Positions 9,393 to 18,114 of a DNA stretch of 64,000 bases are shown piece after piece. The notes beneath the pieces are model-generated. The model was not told where the DNA came from and ran no database searches. It saw nothing but the letters and a program-made list of their open reading frames with translations. How positions within the stretch are numbered: the stretch's first letter is position 1; every line of letters starts with the position of its first letter. The translations under genes were made by a program, and so were the position numbers. Source of the DNA: Sphingobium sp. SYK-6 (GTDB lineage Bacteria; Pseudomonadota; Alphaproteobacteria; Sphingomonadales; Sphingomonadaceae); contig NC_015976.1 of NCBI RefSeq assembly GCF_000283515.1, positions 2,760,501 to 2,824,500 of the forward strand, written 5' to 3'.

Positions 9393-10358
9393 ATGGGCAC
9401 AGTGAACCTGGAGGGGCTCTCATCGGTCGTCGACCTGAGCGGGGTCGAGGGAGAACGGCGCGCGGACATATGGACCGGTGCGGCGCCGGCCATCTTTCCT
9501 GGCCTGCGTATCGACACCATCGAACCGCATCCGAGCATCGGATCGATCCAGCATAGCCGCATGGGCCAGGGCGCCCTTTTCGCCATTACCTCCGCGCCGG
9601 CCGAAGTGGCTTATGTCCCGCGGGCCGTCAACGAAACGGGCCAGCATCTCACGCTGATGCTGCAGACAGATGGCTCGATGGTGGCCTTTCAGCGCCAGCG
9701 TCATTGCGAGCTCGGCCCGGGCGACATCTGCTTCATCGACGAACGCCAGCCTTTCCGGCTGATCGGCACGGGCTGCAGCCAGTTCATGCTGCTGCGCATG
9801 CCCCGCATGCTTGCGCTCAATCGCTTCCCCGAACTGGAGCATCTCGTCGCGACGATCATTTCGTGCCGCGATCCGGGCACGCAGCTGCTGGCGCAGACGC
9901 TGATCCATCTCCTGCACGTCGCCAACGAACTGCGCGAGGCGCAGCAGAACGCCGCGATGAATGCGATCATTCACATGCTGGGCGCCACCTCGGGCCTCGC
10001 CTGCGATCTGGAGACGGTCCACTGGCGCGTTCAGAAGGCGCTGGACTTCATCGAGATGAACCTGCCGAGCCCGGATCTTTCCGCCGAACAGGTCGCCCGG
10101 GCGCAGCATATCAGCCGGCGGCGACTCGACCAGCTCATGCGGGACGCGCTGGGCCTCTCGATCACCGGTCAGATCTGGAACCGCCGCCTGCAGCGCGCGG
10201 CGGACGACCTGCGCGATCCCCGCTGGGCCAATGCCCCGATCTCGCAGATCGCCTTCGCCAACGGTTTCGAGGACCCTGCGCATTTCGCCCGCGCCTTCAA
10301 GCGGCGGTTCGAGGAAACGCCGGGCCAGTGGCGCGCCCGGGTGCGCATACCGCACTGA
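9393..10358 (+). CDS. AraC-family transcriptional regulator
   Basis: With ATG at 9393, preceded by an AGGAAAGG ribosome site at 9373-9380, the product is 321 residues; the frame is open further upstream but has no better start. The N-terminal part is a cupin-like sensing domain (YVPRAVNETGQHLTLMLQTDG, then PGDICFIDERQPFRLIG). The C-terminal 100 residues form the two-helix-turn-helix AraC domain, with VARAQHISRRRLDQLMRDA and ISQIAFANGFEDPAHFARAF. It sits back to back with a TonB-dependent receptor gene, so it probably controls uptake of that ligand. The ligand is unknown. Confidence 0.9.
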   Translation: MGTVNLEGLSSVVDLSGVEGERRADIWTGAAPAIFPGLRIDTIEPHPSIGSIQHSRMGQGALFAITSAPAEVAYVPRAVNETGQHLTLMLQTDGSMVAFQRQRHCELGPGDICFIDERQPFRLIGTGCSQFMLLRMPRMLALNRFPELEHLVATIISCRDPGTQLLAQTLIHLLHVANELREAQQNAAMNAIIHMLGATSGLACDLETVHWRVQKALDFIEMNLPSPDLSAEQVARAQHISRRRLDQLMRDALGLSITGQIWNRRLQRAADDLRDPRWANAPISQIAFANGFEDPAHFARAFKRRFEETPGQWRARVRIPH

Positions 10359-10396
10359 AGACGCTGCCCCGGCAGGCGCCAGGCAAGCCTCCCTCT

Positions 10397-11161
10397 CTAC
10401 AGCGCGCGGGTCGGCATGCTGATCGTCCGCCAGATATGCGCGGCCGGGCTGTGATCGAAGCCGAGGCCCTCCTCCGGCTGCCGGAAATTGCGACCGATGA
10501 CGTCCTCGAATTCCTCGAGTTCCACCATCACCTCGGGATCGAACGCATAATAGTCGTTGAGGCAGATCAGGCGGCCGGTCATGTAGTAACGATGGTCGCG
10601 GAAGCGCTCATAGGCTTCGCGGACATAGGGTTCGGGGACGAAGTCGGCCCCGAAATATTTGATATAGGCTTCCGGATAGGCGTAGCCCACGGACGGATCG
10701 GGGAAGAAGCGCAGCACCTGATGGGCGCGGATGGCCCAGCTCACTTCCTCATCGACATAAGGCTCGACCATCGCCGCGCCCCAATAGCCGTGATCGCCGC
10801 AGATGAAGCCGGTGACGCTGATGTCATGCAGCAGGCAGGCCAGCACCACTTTCTCGTCATGCCCATTCTTCATGGCAAGGCGCGCGCTCTGCATGACATG
10901 CTGGGTATTGCCGAAACGCAAGCGGAAGAAGTCCATGAGCGTCGGCTTTTCCGGCATCGGGGGAATGCGCGGGTCCGGCCCCATGAGGAACTTCTTGCCG
11001 GCCGCCAGCGCATCGAACAGGTCGTGTCCGGGGCCGGAAGGATCATGCTCGCCCGACCGATAGATGGCCGAGCGGATGGGCTGGCGCTGCGCCACCTTGC
11101 GCTCCAGCTCCATGCTCATTTCATGTTCGAGCGCATCGGCACGCTCGGAAAGGGAAGCCAT
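10397..11161 (-). CDS. HD-domain protein of unknown substrate
   Basis: A 254-residue protein with HD-type metal ligands: His88 (NTQHVMQSA), His112-Asp113 (LLHDISVTGF) and His147 (IRAHQVLRFF). HD proteins are metal-dependent phosphohydrolases, but oxygenase members exist, and the sequence gives no clear substrate. ATG at 11161 is preferred over an in-frame ATG 30 bases upstream because CAGGAGAG stands correctly before it. It converges with the AraC gene and is separated by 114 bases from a co-directional symporter gene, so its functional partner is unclear. Confidence 0.72.
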   Translation of the reverse strand: MASLSERADALEHEMSMELERKVAQRQPIRSAIYRSGEHDPSGPGHDLFDALAAGKKFLMGPDPRIPPMPEKPTLMDFFRLRFGNTQHVMQSARLAMKNGHDEKVVLACLLHDISVTGFICGDHGYWGAAMVEPYVDEEVSWAIRAHQVLRFFPDPSVGYAYPEAYIKYFGADFVPEPYVREAYERFRDHRYYMTGRLICLNDYYAFDPEVMVELEEFEDVIGRNFRQPEEGLGFDHSPAAHIWRTISMPTRAL

Positions 11162-11275
11162 GCCGCTCTCCTGAAAAAATGCGTTTCCCAACTCTAGCGC
11201 TCGCGGCCGGCGGAGGCCAGCCCATCACGGCCGATGAACAGCAACATGGGGTGGGCGGGGCACAGGCGCTTCCTT

Positions 11276-12529
11276 TTACAGGACGTCCCGTGCCTCCGCC
11301 TCCGAAATACCGTCGCGCTGGCCAATCGCCGTCGTGACGGAGATGTCCATCATGACATTCCCGAGCGTGCGGAAAATGTCCGGTATCGTTTCCACGGCCA
11401 GCAGCAGCGCGAGCGGCTCCACCGGTGCGCCCAGCACGATGCAGATCGGTGCGATCGCCGTCACGAAGCTGATCTGCCCCGGCAAGCTGACCGAGCTGAG
11501 CGAGGTGAGCACGCAGACGAGGATCGCCATCGCAAGCTGTGCGGGGCCGACCGTCACGCCGAACCAGTGCGCGACATACAGCGCGACGCCGATGTTCATG
11601 GCCGGCCCCGTCGCGCGCAGCAGCGCCACTGCCATCGGCAGCACGACATCGGCCGTGGACTCATGGACGCCGAGCTGGCGGGCCTTGCGCAGCATGATCG
11701 GCAGGCACGCCAGCGAGGATTGGGTACTGATCGCCAGCGCCTGGACAGGCACGATCTCGCGCGCATAGTCCCGCAACGCGATGCGGCCGCCCAGCACCGC
11801 CACCAGATAAGCGACCAGCGCGATGAAGATGCCGACCGACGAGAGAACGATCACATAATGGAGCACGGCGCCGAAGATCGCGGCGCCGGAGCGGGCACCG
11901 ACACCGAAGGCCAGCGCGAAGACGCCGATCGGAGCCAGCCGCAGCACCCAGCCGATGACGATGATGAGCGCATCCGCCGTCGCGGCGAAGAAACCGGTGA
12001 GCTGGCCGCGCGACGCCTCCGGCAACCGCGTGATGGCAAAAGCGAAAGCGCCGGTGAACACCAGCAGCGGCAGGATGGCGTCGCTTGCCGCTGCCGCCAC
12101 CGGGTTTGTCGGCACGATGGTGGTCAGGAACTCACCGAAGGGCGGCACGGCCGCGACCTCGACGCCACTACCGAGCGCCGCCTTCAGGGCATCGGCCGAT
12201 CCGGCAGGCATCGGCCAGAGCTGGATGAGGAGAGGCGTCAGAAACGCCCCCGTGGTGCCGGAGATCGCCATGGCCGCGAGGATCCACCCCAGCGCCAGTC
12301 CCGCGATGCGTCCCGCCCGCGCCGCCCGCGCCGCCTGCGCCACGCCCGTGATGAGCAGGGAAACGACGAGAGGGACGACCGTCATGCGCAAGCCGTTGAG
12401 CCACAGGCTCCCCACGGGATCGGTCACTGCCGTGATGCCGGACGCCAGACCCGTGGCATAGGCATCCCCCAATAGCCCGAGGACAAGGCCCAGGATCAGG
12501 GCAATGAGGATGAACCCGGCATTGGACAT
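11276..12529 (-). CDS. Dicarboxylate/amino acid:cation symporter (SLC1/DAACS family)
   Basis: About 417 residues from ATG at 12529; an in-frame ATG at 12583 would add 18 non-hydrophobic residues. Hydrophobic segments run throughout. Family landmarks include LNGLRMTVVPLVVSLLITGV near the start, STQSSLACLPIMLR (serine-rich re-entrant loop) and the C-terminal GAPVEPLALLLAVETIPDIFRTLGNV. These carriers import glutamate, aspartate, neutral amino acids or C4-dicarboxylates with Na+ or H+. The usual TVNMDGTA-like motif of glutamate carriers reads RATGPAMNIGVAL, so the substrate may differ. Confidence 0.88.
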   Translation of the reverse strand: MSNAGFILIALILGLVLGLLGDAYATGLASGITAVTDPVGSLWLNGLRMTVVPLVVSLLITGVAQAARAARAGRIAGLALGWILAAMAISGTTGAFLTPLLIQLWPMPAGSADALKAALGSGVEVAAVPPFGEFLTTIVPTNPVAAAASDAILPLLVFTGAFAFAITRLPEASRGQLTGFFAATADALIIVIGWVLRLAPIGVFALAFGVGARSGAAIFGAVLHYVIVLSSVGIFIALVAYLVAVLGGRIALRDYAREIVPVQALAISTQSSLACLPIMLRKARQLGVHESTADVVLPMAVALLRATGPAMNIGVALYVAHWFGVTVGPAQLAMAILVCVLTSLSSVSLPGQISFVTAIAPICIVLGAPVEPLALLLAVETIPDIFRTLGNVMMDISVTTAIGQRDGISEAEARDVL

Positions 12530-13032
12530 GCAGCAGAGCCTCGCGATCAGACGGCTCTCGCCGCTCACAGAAAAACGCGCCACTGCGCGGCGATACCGCG
12601 TCCGGGCTCGCTTTCAGTATCGGAAATCCGGAAAGGAGCAATGCCCCGCTGCCTTCAGCGGTTCCGTGACGACCCGGCGGCCTCGCTTTCCCCTGTCCTA
12701 CACCCCCTCTGTCATGGCAGCCTTGCCGAATAGCTCTTCCTGCCGACAGGAGGAGCAAGACAGGGCTCTTTCTTATTGAAGCGTTCCAACGTCCGGTCAG
12801 GCTGCGCAGGCCTGCCGGGGCGGGGTCTGGCGCCCGCCGCATCGGACCCGCCGCAAAGTTCAGGGAAGCGGAAGATGAGGCCGACGTGTCCTCATCTTTG
12901 TCAACTTCCAGACCGCTGTGCGGTCTTGGAGCGTCATTCAGTCACGCGTGGAGCGGTCGCGCAATCCGCGGCCGCCATCCCATCCTGATGGGTGCCAGTC
13001 CCGCGACGACCTCGCGAATCAGCCTGCGGCGC
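12530..13032. other. Gene-free stretch between symporter and ArsR genes
   Basis: No open frame here has a convincing ribosome site or family resemblance on either strand. It should hold the symporter promoter on its left side. On its right side, downstream of the arsR-like gene, are two perfect hairpins (listed separately) that could end the efflux operon. Confidence 0.5.
12872..12926 (-). terminator. Tandem hairpins downstream of the efflux/ArsR operon
   Basis: A 9-bp perfect stem AAGATGAGG/CCTCATCTT (12872-12880 with 12890-12898) and a 7-bp stem AGACCGC/GCGGTCT with a 3-base loop (12910-12916 with 12920-12926) lie about 110 bases past the ArsR stop codon. Neither has a strong T-run on the minus strand, so termination is an inference from position and structure. 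Confidence 0.4.
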
Positions 13033-13392
13033 TTATCCCGCGCTGGCTGCCGGGGGACTCTCCCCGCCATTCGAGTCCATGCCGCCCGCGAACCTGTCGC
13101 ACAGGAACATCATCAGTGCTTCCACATGCGGGTTGGCCAGCCGATAGTAGATCGTCTGCGCTTCTCGTCGGGTCTGGAGGATGCCCCCCTCGCGCATCTT
13201 GGCCAGGTGCTGGGAGACACTGGATTGGGAAAGGCTGCACAGGCCCACCAGTTCGCCGACGGATGCCTCGCCCTCGCGCAACCGGCAAAGCAGCAGCAGC
13301 CGTTGCTCGTTGGCGACCAGCTTGAGCAGGCCGGCGACTTCCGTCGCCCGCTCGCAGAGCTGGCCCATCGCCATGTGGGACATCATCATCAT
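13033..13392 (-). CDS. ArsR-family repressor, BigR/SqrR-like thiol sensor candidate
   Basis: A 119-residue winged-helix protein. The recognition region is VGLCSLSQSSVSQHLAKMRE and the wing is REAQTIYYRL. Cysteines are at 13, 36, 52 and 98; Cys36 (LLLLCRLREGE) and Cys98 (MFLCDRF) sit where BigR and SqrR carry the pair that forms a di- or polysulfide link on exposure to reactive sulfur. No metal-binding ELCVCDL motif of ArsR/SmtB is seen. The start overlaps the RND stop as ATGA, so it is the last gene of the rhodanese-adaptor-pump operon and probably represses that operon and the divergent flavoprotein operon. Four consecutive ATG codons make the exact start uncertain by up to three residues. 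Confidence 0.85.
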   Translation of the reverse strand: MMMMSHMAMGQLCERATEVAGLLKLVANEQRLLLLCRLREGEASVGELVGLCSLSQSSVSQHLAKMREGGILQTRREAQTIYYRLANPHVEALMMFLCDRFAGGMDSNGGESPPAASAG

Positions 13393-16300
13393 TCGGTCGC
13401 GGGCCTCCCGTCATCCCTGAGCACGATATAGATGGCCGGAATAACCAGCACGGTCAGCAGCGTCGAGGAGGCAAGGCCGAACAGAAGCGAAATCGCGAGG
13501 CCCTGAAAGATCGGATCGGTGAGGATCACCGCCGCGCCGATCATCGCGGCCGCCGCCGTCAGCACGATCGGCTTGAAGCGGATGGTGCCCGCCTCCAGCA
13601 GCACGGCGCGCAGCGGCTTGTCCGGCGCGGCGGTGTGGCGGATGAAATCGACGAGCAGGATCGAATTGCGCACGATGATGCCAGCGAGCGCGATGAAGCC
13701 GATCATCGAGGTGGCCGTGAACGGCGCGCCGAACAGCATATGGCCGATGACGATGCCCACCAGGGTCAGCGGCACGGGCGTGAGGATGACCAGCGGCAGC
13801 TTGAAGTTGCGGAACTGGGCGACGACCAGAATATAGATGCCGAGCAGCGCGACCATGAATGCGGCGCCCATGTCGCGGAACGTCACCCAGGTGATTTCCC
13901 ACTCACCATCCCACAACAGGCTGGGCTTCGATTCATCCTGCGGTTGACCGTTGAGGCGTATCTCCGGTTTCACCAGCCCCTTGCCTGCCCAGTCATAGGC
14001 ATCCACGGCGCGATTGACTTCGATCATGCCATAGATCGGCGCTTCATAGGCACCGGCCAGCTCGGCCGTCACCATGTCGGCGAAGCGCCCGTCCCGGCGG
14101 AAGATCGCGCGGCTGCCCTGTTCCATCCGCGCGTCCGCCACGGCGCCCAGATCGATGAGCTGGCCGCCGGGCCCCTGCGCCACCGGGGTTTCGGCAAGGC
14201 CCTGCGTCCAGCTGCGATCCTTCTGTTCCAGCGCGATGGTGATGGGGAGCGGCGTGCGCCCGTCACCGCGCGGCGCGTAACCGATGGTCTGGCTGCCCAT
14301 TAGCATGCCGACACTGTCCGCCACCTGCCGCTCGGACAGGCCATAATAGTCGATCCGGTCGCGTTTGAACTCCAGCCGCAGCCGGGGCCGCTCGGTTCCA
14401 AAGCTGTTGTCCACGTCGACGATGAAGGGCACGGACCGGAAGATCGCTTCCAGCTCCGTCGCTGTTTTCTGGCGTGTGGCGGCGTCAGGGCCATAGACCT
14501 CTGCCAGCAGCGTGGCGAGCACGGGCGGCCCGGGCGGCGTCTCGACCACCTTGACCGAAGCGCCCGCCGGCAGCCCGAGGGCGCTCAGCCGCTCGCGCAG
14601 GTCCAGCGCGATGGCATGGCTGGAACGGTCACGATCGCCCTTCGGCAGCAGCGTGACCATGATGTCGCCCATCTCGGGCTGCGCGCGCAGGAAATAATGG
14701 CGCACGAGCCCATTGAAGTTGAACGGCGCGGAGGTGCCGACATAGGCTTCCATCGCCGTCGCTTCCGGCAGCGCGCGCACGACCGCGGCGACATCCTCCA
14801 GCACCCTGCCCGTGCCTTCCAGCGACGTGCCTTCGGGCATGTCGACAATCACCTGCACTTCCGACTTGTTGTCGAAGGGGAGCAGCTTCACGGTCACGGC
14901 CTTGAAGTAGAACATCGAGCAGGCAACCAGCGTGGCGATGCCGACACCGATGAGGAAGCGCCAGGCGGATTTGCGGCTGTCGATCACCTGATGCGCGACC
15001 CTGGCGTAGATCTGACCAAGCCGGCCGCCACTTTCGTCATGGCCATGTCCGGCGGCCAGCGTCTTGCGAGCGAAGCGGATCATCAGCCACGGCGCGATCA
15101 CCACCGCCACGAAGAAGGAGAAGATCATCGCCGCCGAGGCATTGACCGGGATGGGCGCCATATAAGGGCCCATCAGCCCGGAAACGAACAGCATGGGCAG
15201 CAGCGCGGCGACCACGGTGAGCGTCGCCACCACCGTGGGGTTGCCCACTTCGGCCACCGCCTCGATCGCACCCTGCGTCGGCGTGCGCCCGTCGTTCATG
15301 GCCCAGTGGCGGGCAATGTTCTCGATCATCACGATCGCATCATCGACGAGGATGCCGATGGAGAAGATCAGCGCGAACAGGCTGACGCGATTGATCGTGT
15401 AGCCCATCAGGTTCGAGGCGAACATCGTGAGCAGGATCGTGGTGGGAATGACCACCGCCGTCACGGCCGCTTCCCGCCAGCCGATGGCAAAGCCGATCAG
15501 CGCGACGATGGAGACTGTCGCGAGGCCGAGATGGAAGAGCAGTTCGTTCGCCTTCTCGTTCGCCGTCTCGCCGTAGTTGCGCGTGACCGAGACCTCCACG
15601 CTCTGCGGCAGCAGCGTACCGCGCAGGCTCTCGACGCGCTCCAGGATCGCGTCAGAAACCACGACCGCGTTGGCGCCCGCCCGCTTGGCGATGGCCAGGC
15701 TGACCGCCGGAGCGGAATGCCATGCCTCGCCCGTCTTGGCCCAGCGCCATGCGCGCGCCTGATCCTCTCGCGGCCCCTGCGTTACCTGTGCCACATCGCG
15801 CAGATAGACCGGCGCGCCGGAGGCCGCGCGCACGGTGAGCAGGCCGACGTCCTGCGCCGAGGAGAGCGTGCGCCCCGCCGTCACCGTCACGGCCTTGCCG
15901 TCCTCCCGCACCGTGCCCAGCGGGAAGCTGCGGTTGGCCTGCGAAGCCGCTTCGATGAGGCTGCCGAGCGGCACACCATATTGGCGCAGTTTCGCGGGAT
16001 CGGGCGCGATGCGGATTTCCTCGGGACGGCCGCCCACGATGAAGGTCAGCCCCACATCATCCACCTTCGCGATCTCCGTTCTCAGCCGGGCGGCAAGTTC
16101 ATAGAGGCTCGCATCCGTCCACTGGCCCGCGGCATCCGGACGCGGGGTGAGCGTCAGCACGACTGCCGGGACGTCATTGATTCCGCGCACGGTCACTTTG
16201 GGATCGGGCACGCCGATCGGCTTGCGATCCCAGTTCGCCCGGAGCTTCTCCTCGATGCGGATGGCTGCATCCTCCGGGTCCGATCCGACCAGGAAGCGCG

Positions 16301-16592
16301 CGGTCACCATCACGCCGTCGTCCTGCGCCTGGGTGTAGACATGCTCCACCCCGTCCACGCTCTTGACGATCGTTTCCAGCGGAATGCCGACCAGCTCGGT
16401 GGCGTCCGCCGCACTCAGGCCCGGCGCCATCACCTGAATGTCGACCATCGGCACGCTGATCTGCGGCTCCTCCTCGCGGGGGATGGAGAAGAGAGCCAGC
16501 AGACCAACGGCCAACGCCGCAAGCAGGAACAGCGGCGTCAGGGGAGAATCGATCGTGGCGCGCGTGAGGCGCCCGGAGATGCCGAGATTCAT
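13389..16592 (-). CDS. RND-family efflux permease (inner-membrane pump)
   Basis: The 1067-residue product has the RND layout of two halves, each with six membrane segments and a large periplasmic loop. The proton-relay Asp pair is in GILVDDAIVMIENI (TM4). It starts MNLGISGRLTRATIDSPLTP, with the first membrane helix at residues 15-35. It takes substrates from periplasm or membrane and passes them to the adaptor and TolC channel using proton flow. The adaptor gene ends exactly at its start (one-base overlap) and it overlaps the ArsR gene downstream, so all three are translationally linked. Absence of a Cus-type Met-rich pathway argues against Cu/Ag export; a thiol or hydrophobic compound is more likely, but this is inference. 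Confidence 0.92.
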   Translation of the reverse strand: MNLGISGRLTRATIDSPLTPLFLLAALAVGLLALFSIPREEEPQISVPMVDIQVMAPGLSAADATELVGIPLETIVKSVDGVEHVYTQAQDDGVMVTARFLVGSDPEDAAIRIEEKLRANWDRKPIGVPDPKVTVRGINDVPAVVLTLTPRPDAAGQWTDASLYELAARLRTEIAKVDDVGLTFIVGGRPEEIRIAPDPAKLRQYGVPLGSLIEAASQANRSFPLGTVREDGKAVTVTAGRTLSSAQDVGLLTVRAASGAPVYLRDVAQVTQGPREDQARAWRWAKTGEAWHSAPAVSLAIAKRAGANAVVVSDAILERVESLRGTLLPQSVEVSVTRNYGETANEKANELLFHLGLATVSIVALIGFAIGWREAAVTAVVIPTTILLTMFASNLMGYTINRVSLFALIFSIGILVDDAIVMIENIARHWAMNDGRTPTQGAIEAVAEVGNPTVVATLTVVAALLPMLFVSGLMGPYMAPIPVNASAAMIFSFFVAVVIAPWLMIRFARKTLAAGHGHDESGGRLGQIYARVAHQVIDSRKSAWRFLIGVGIATLVACSMFYFKAVTVKLLPFDNKSEVQVIVDMPEGTSLEGTGRVLEDVAAVVRALPEATAMEAYVGTSAPFNFNGLVRHYFLRAQPEMGDIMVTLLPKGDRDRSSHAIALDLRERLSALGLPAGASVKVVETPPGPPVLATLLAEVYGPDAATRQKTATELEAIFRSVPFIVDVDNSFGTERPRLRLEFKRDRIDYYGLSERQVADSVGMLMGSQTIGYAPRGDGRTPLPITIALEQKDRSWTQGLAETPVAQGPGGQLIDLGAVADARMEQGSRAIFRRDGRFADMVTAELAGAYEAPIYGMIEVNRAVDAYDWAGKGLVKPEIRLNGQPQDESKPSLLWDGEWEITWVTFRDMGAAFMVALLGIYILVVAQFRNFKLPLVILTPVPLTLVGIVIGHMLFGAPFTATSMIGFIALAGIIVRNSILLVDFIRHTAAPDKPLRAVLLEAGTIRFKPIVLTAAAAMIGAAVILTDPIFQGLAISLLFGLASSTLLTVLVIPAIYIVLRDDGRPATE

Positions 16593-17659
16593 CAGCCCGG
16601 CACCTTGTCGGCAGGCTGGGGACTCGCGGTTCCGGGGCGCGCGCCCTGCGGCGCAAACAGCGTGTCGCCAGGCGAAACGCCGCTCAGAATCTCGACCTTC
16701 CCGGCCTCGGCAGTTGGCGCGATCTGGACCGGGACCATGCTCAACCGCTTGTCGGCGGTCACGACCTGCACCTGATCGATGCCATAGCGCGTGGTGACGA
16801 AGCGTTTCGGCACGACCAGCGCGCTGCGCCGCCCCACGGCGATCGACGCCCCGACGCGCCGCCCGACGAGATCGGCTGCAAGGCCGGGCAGCGTCGCATC
16901 GACACGCACCTGGCCGCCCGTCACGGCGGGATAGACCTGCACGACCCGGCCTTCGCGCCCGCCTTCCGGCATGTCGCTTGCATCCACCAGCACCGGCGCG
17001 CCGATTTGCACCTGCGGAGCGACAGTCTCGGGCAGCATCAGCCGCAGGATCGGCGGACCGGCGGTCACCGTGGCGATCGACATGCCCGGCGCGACCACGG
17101 AACCGGCGGGAATGTCTGCACGCAGCACCCGTCCCGTTGCGGGGGCCAGCACCGCGCCCTGGCCGGCCACGCTGGCGCTGGCGCCCTGCTGCGCCCGGGT
17201 CGCGGCGACCTGCGCATTGGCGGCGCGGGCCATGGCGACTGCCTGATCGAGCCGGGCTTTGGCATAGACGCCATTGTCATAGAGGTCGCGTATCCGCGCG
17301 AGATCGGCATTGGCGCGCGCCTCTTCCGCCTGCGCGGCCGCGACCTGCGCGCCATAAGCCGAAGTCTCGTAGCCGAGCCGTGCATCCACGATCATGCCGA
17401 TGCGCTGCCCTTTGCGCACCATGTCGCCAGCACGAATGGAGAGGCTCGTGAGCGTGCCGGGAATGCGGGCAAGCGCTTCCGCCTGATCGCGGGTCGCGAT
17501 TTCCGCGCCGATCGCTTTCAGGTCGGCAATTTCGGCTGGCACCAGCCGCAGTGTCTCCCCGGCGGGCAGCGCGGCGGTCGCCGCCGGATCGCGCGCCTGT
17601 TCACCGCCACAGGCCGACAGCGTGAGTGCCGCCCCTGCCAGCCAGAGCCACTTCGCCAT
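16592..17659 (-). CDS. RND efflux periplasmic adaptor (membrane fusion lipoprotein)
   Basis: 355 residues. The N-terminus MAKWLWLAGAALTLSACGG is a lipoprotein signal with lipobox LSAC, so Cys17 would be lipidated. A biotinyl-lipoyl-like half (LTSLSIRAGDMVRKGQRIG) is followed by an alpha-hairpin rich in Ala, Gln and Arg (about residues 95-150), the second lipoyl half (PATGRVLRADIPAGSVVAPG), a beta-barrel and a membrane-proximal domain. It bridges the RND pump encoded next and an outer-membrane channel, most likely the TolC-type protein encoded in the divergent operon. It is 30 bases downstream of the rhodanese gene. Confidence 0.9.
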   Translation of the reverse strand: MAKWLWLAGAALTLSACGGEQARDPAATAALPAGETLRLVPAEIADLKAIGAEIATRDQAEALARIPGTLTSLSIRAGDMVRKGQRIGMIVDARLGYETSAYGAQVAAAQAEEARANADLARIRDLYDNGVYAKARLDQAVAMARAANAQVAATRAQQGASASVAGQGAVLAPATGRVLRADIPAGSVVAPGMSIATVTAGPPILRLMLPETVAPQVQIGAPVLVDASDMPEGGREGRVVQVYPAVTGGQVRVDATLPGLAADLVGRRVGASIAVGRRSALVVPKRFVTTRYGIDQVQVVTADKRLSMVPVQIAPTAEAGKVEILSGVSPGDTLFAPQGARPGTASPQPADKVPG

Positions 17660-17689
17660 GATCCGCCCTCCTCGCTCGCGCCCGTTCGC

Positions 17690-18028
17690 TCAATCCTGAA
17701 CCACCGGGAGGCCGGCTGCCTTCCACGCGCCGATGCCCCCGGCGAGATGCGTGTCGATGGACGCCTGCGCCTGCGCACAACGTTCCAGCGCCATGCCGGA
17801 CCGCTTGCCGCCAGCACATTGCAGCACAACCGTGCGGCCCTGAGCATCCGGAATCTTACGAGGTGAAAAATCGGAGAGTGGCAGGTTTAATGCGCCCGGG
17901 ATGTGGCCGGATGCGAACTCGTCGGCTTCACGGACGTCGACCAGCATAACCGACCCGTCCCGCAGCATGGCGTCAAGCGCTTGAGGGTCGATTTCCCGAT
18001 GAGCCTTGCCTTTTCCGAATCCAAACAT
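17690..18028 (-). CDS. Rhodanese-like single-domain sulfurtransferase
   Basis: 112 residues forming one rhodanese domain: MLVDVREADEFASGHIPGAL is the substrate-side motif and the active loop is Cys71-AGGKRSG. It would carry sulfane sulfur as a persulfide on Cys71, passing it between donors such as thiosulfate or persulfides and thiol acceptors. An in-frame ATG lies 15 bases upstream at 18043, but a perfect AAGGAGG at 18034-18040 sits five bases before ATG 18028, so the latter is the start. It is the first gene of the minus-strand operon that ends with the ArsR-like repressor. Confidence 0.9.
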   Translation of the reverse strand: MFGFGKGKAHREIDPQALDAMLRDGSVMLVDVREADEFASGHIPGALNLPLSDFSPRKIPDAQGRTVVLQCAGGKRSGMALERCAQAQASIDTHLAGGIGAWKAAGLPVVQD

Positions 18029-18054
18029 GATTGCCTCCTTCAATTTGTTGATTG

Positions 18055-18084
18055 CATATATCGCATAATCATTATATTAGTCAA
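18055..18084 (-). promoter_or_regulatory. Probable promoter of the rhodanese-RND-arsR operon
   Basis: On the minus strand TTGACT (18084-18079) and TATATG (18060-18055) are 18 bases apart, close to a sigma-70-type promoter. The region between the two divergent genes is strikingly AT-rich for this genome. Plus-strand hexamers for the flavoprotein operon also fit (TTGATT at 18048-18053 with TATATT at 18073-18078, spacing 19), so the two promoters overlap. Confidence 0.5.
18065..18075. promoter_or_regulatory. ATAATCATTAT palindrome, candidate ArsR-family operator
   Basis: A perfect 11-base palindrome (five-base arms around a central C) lies in the spacer of the minus-strand promoter and inside the overlapping plus-strand promoter. 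ArsR-family repressors typically bind short AT-rich inverted repeats of this type over the promoter. A bound repressor would shut both divergent operons at once. Confidence 0.5.
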
Positions 18085-18114
18085 TGACGATTGACGCGAC
18101 GGAAGGGTGATCCG

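Noticed and set aside
11162..11191. Longer start for the HD-domain protein
   Set aside because: The ribosome site CAGGAGAG lies inside this extension and points to ATG 11161.
12776..12988. A 70-codon plus-strand frame in the 12530-13032 gap
   Set aside because: Composition is random-like, and the two perfect hairpins downstream of the ArsR gene lie inside it.
14616..16775. A 719-codon plus-strand open frame opposite the RND pump gene
   Set aside because: Same reason: a mirror of the pump's codon bias, rich in His/Arg/Asp and without domains.
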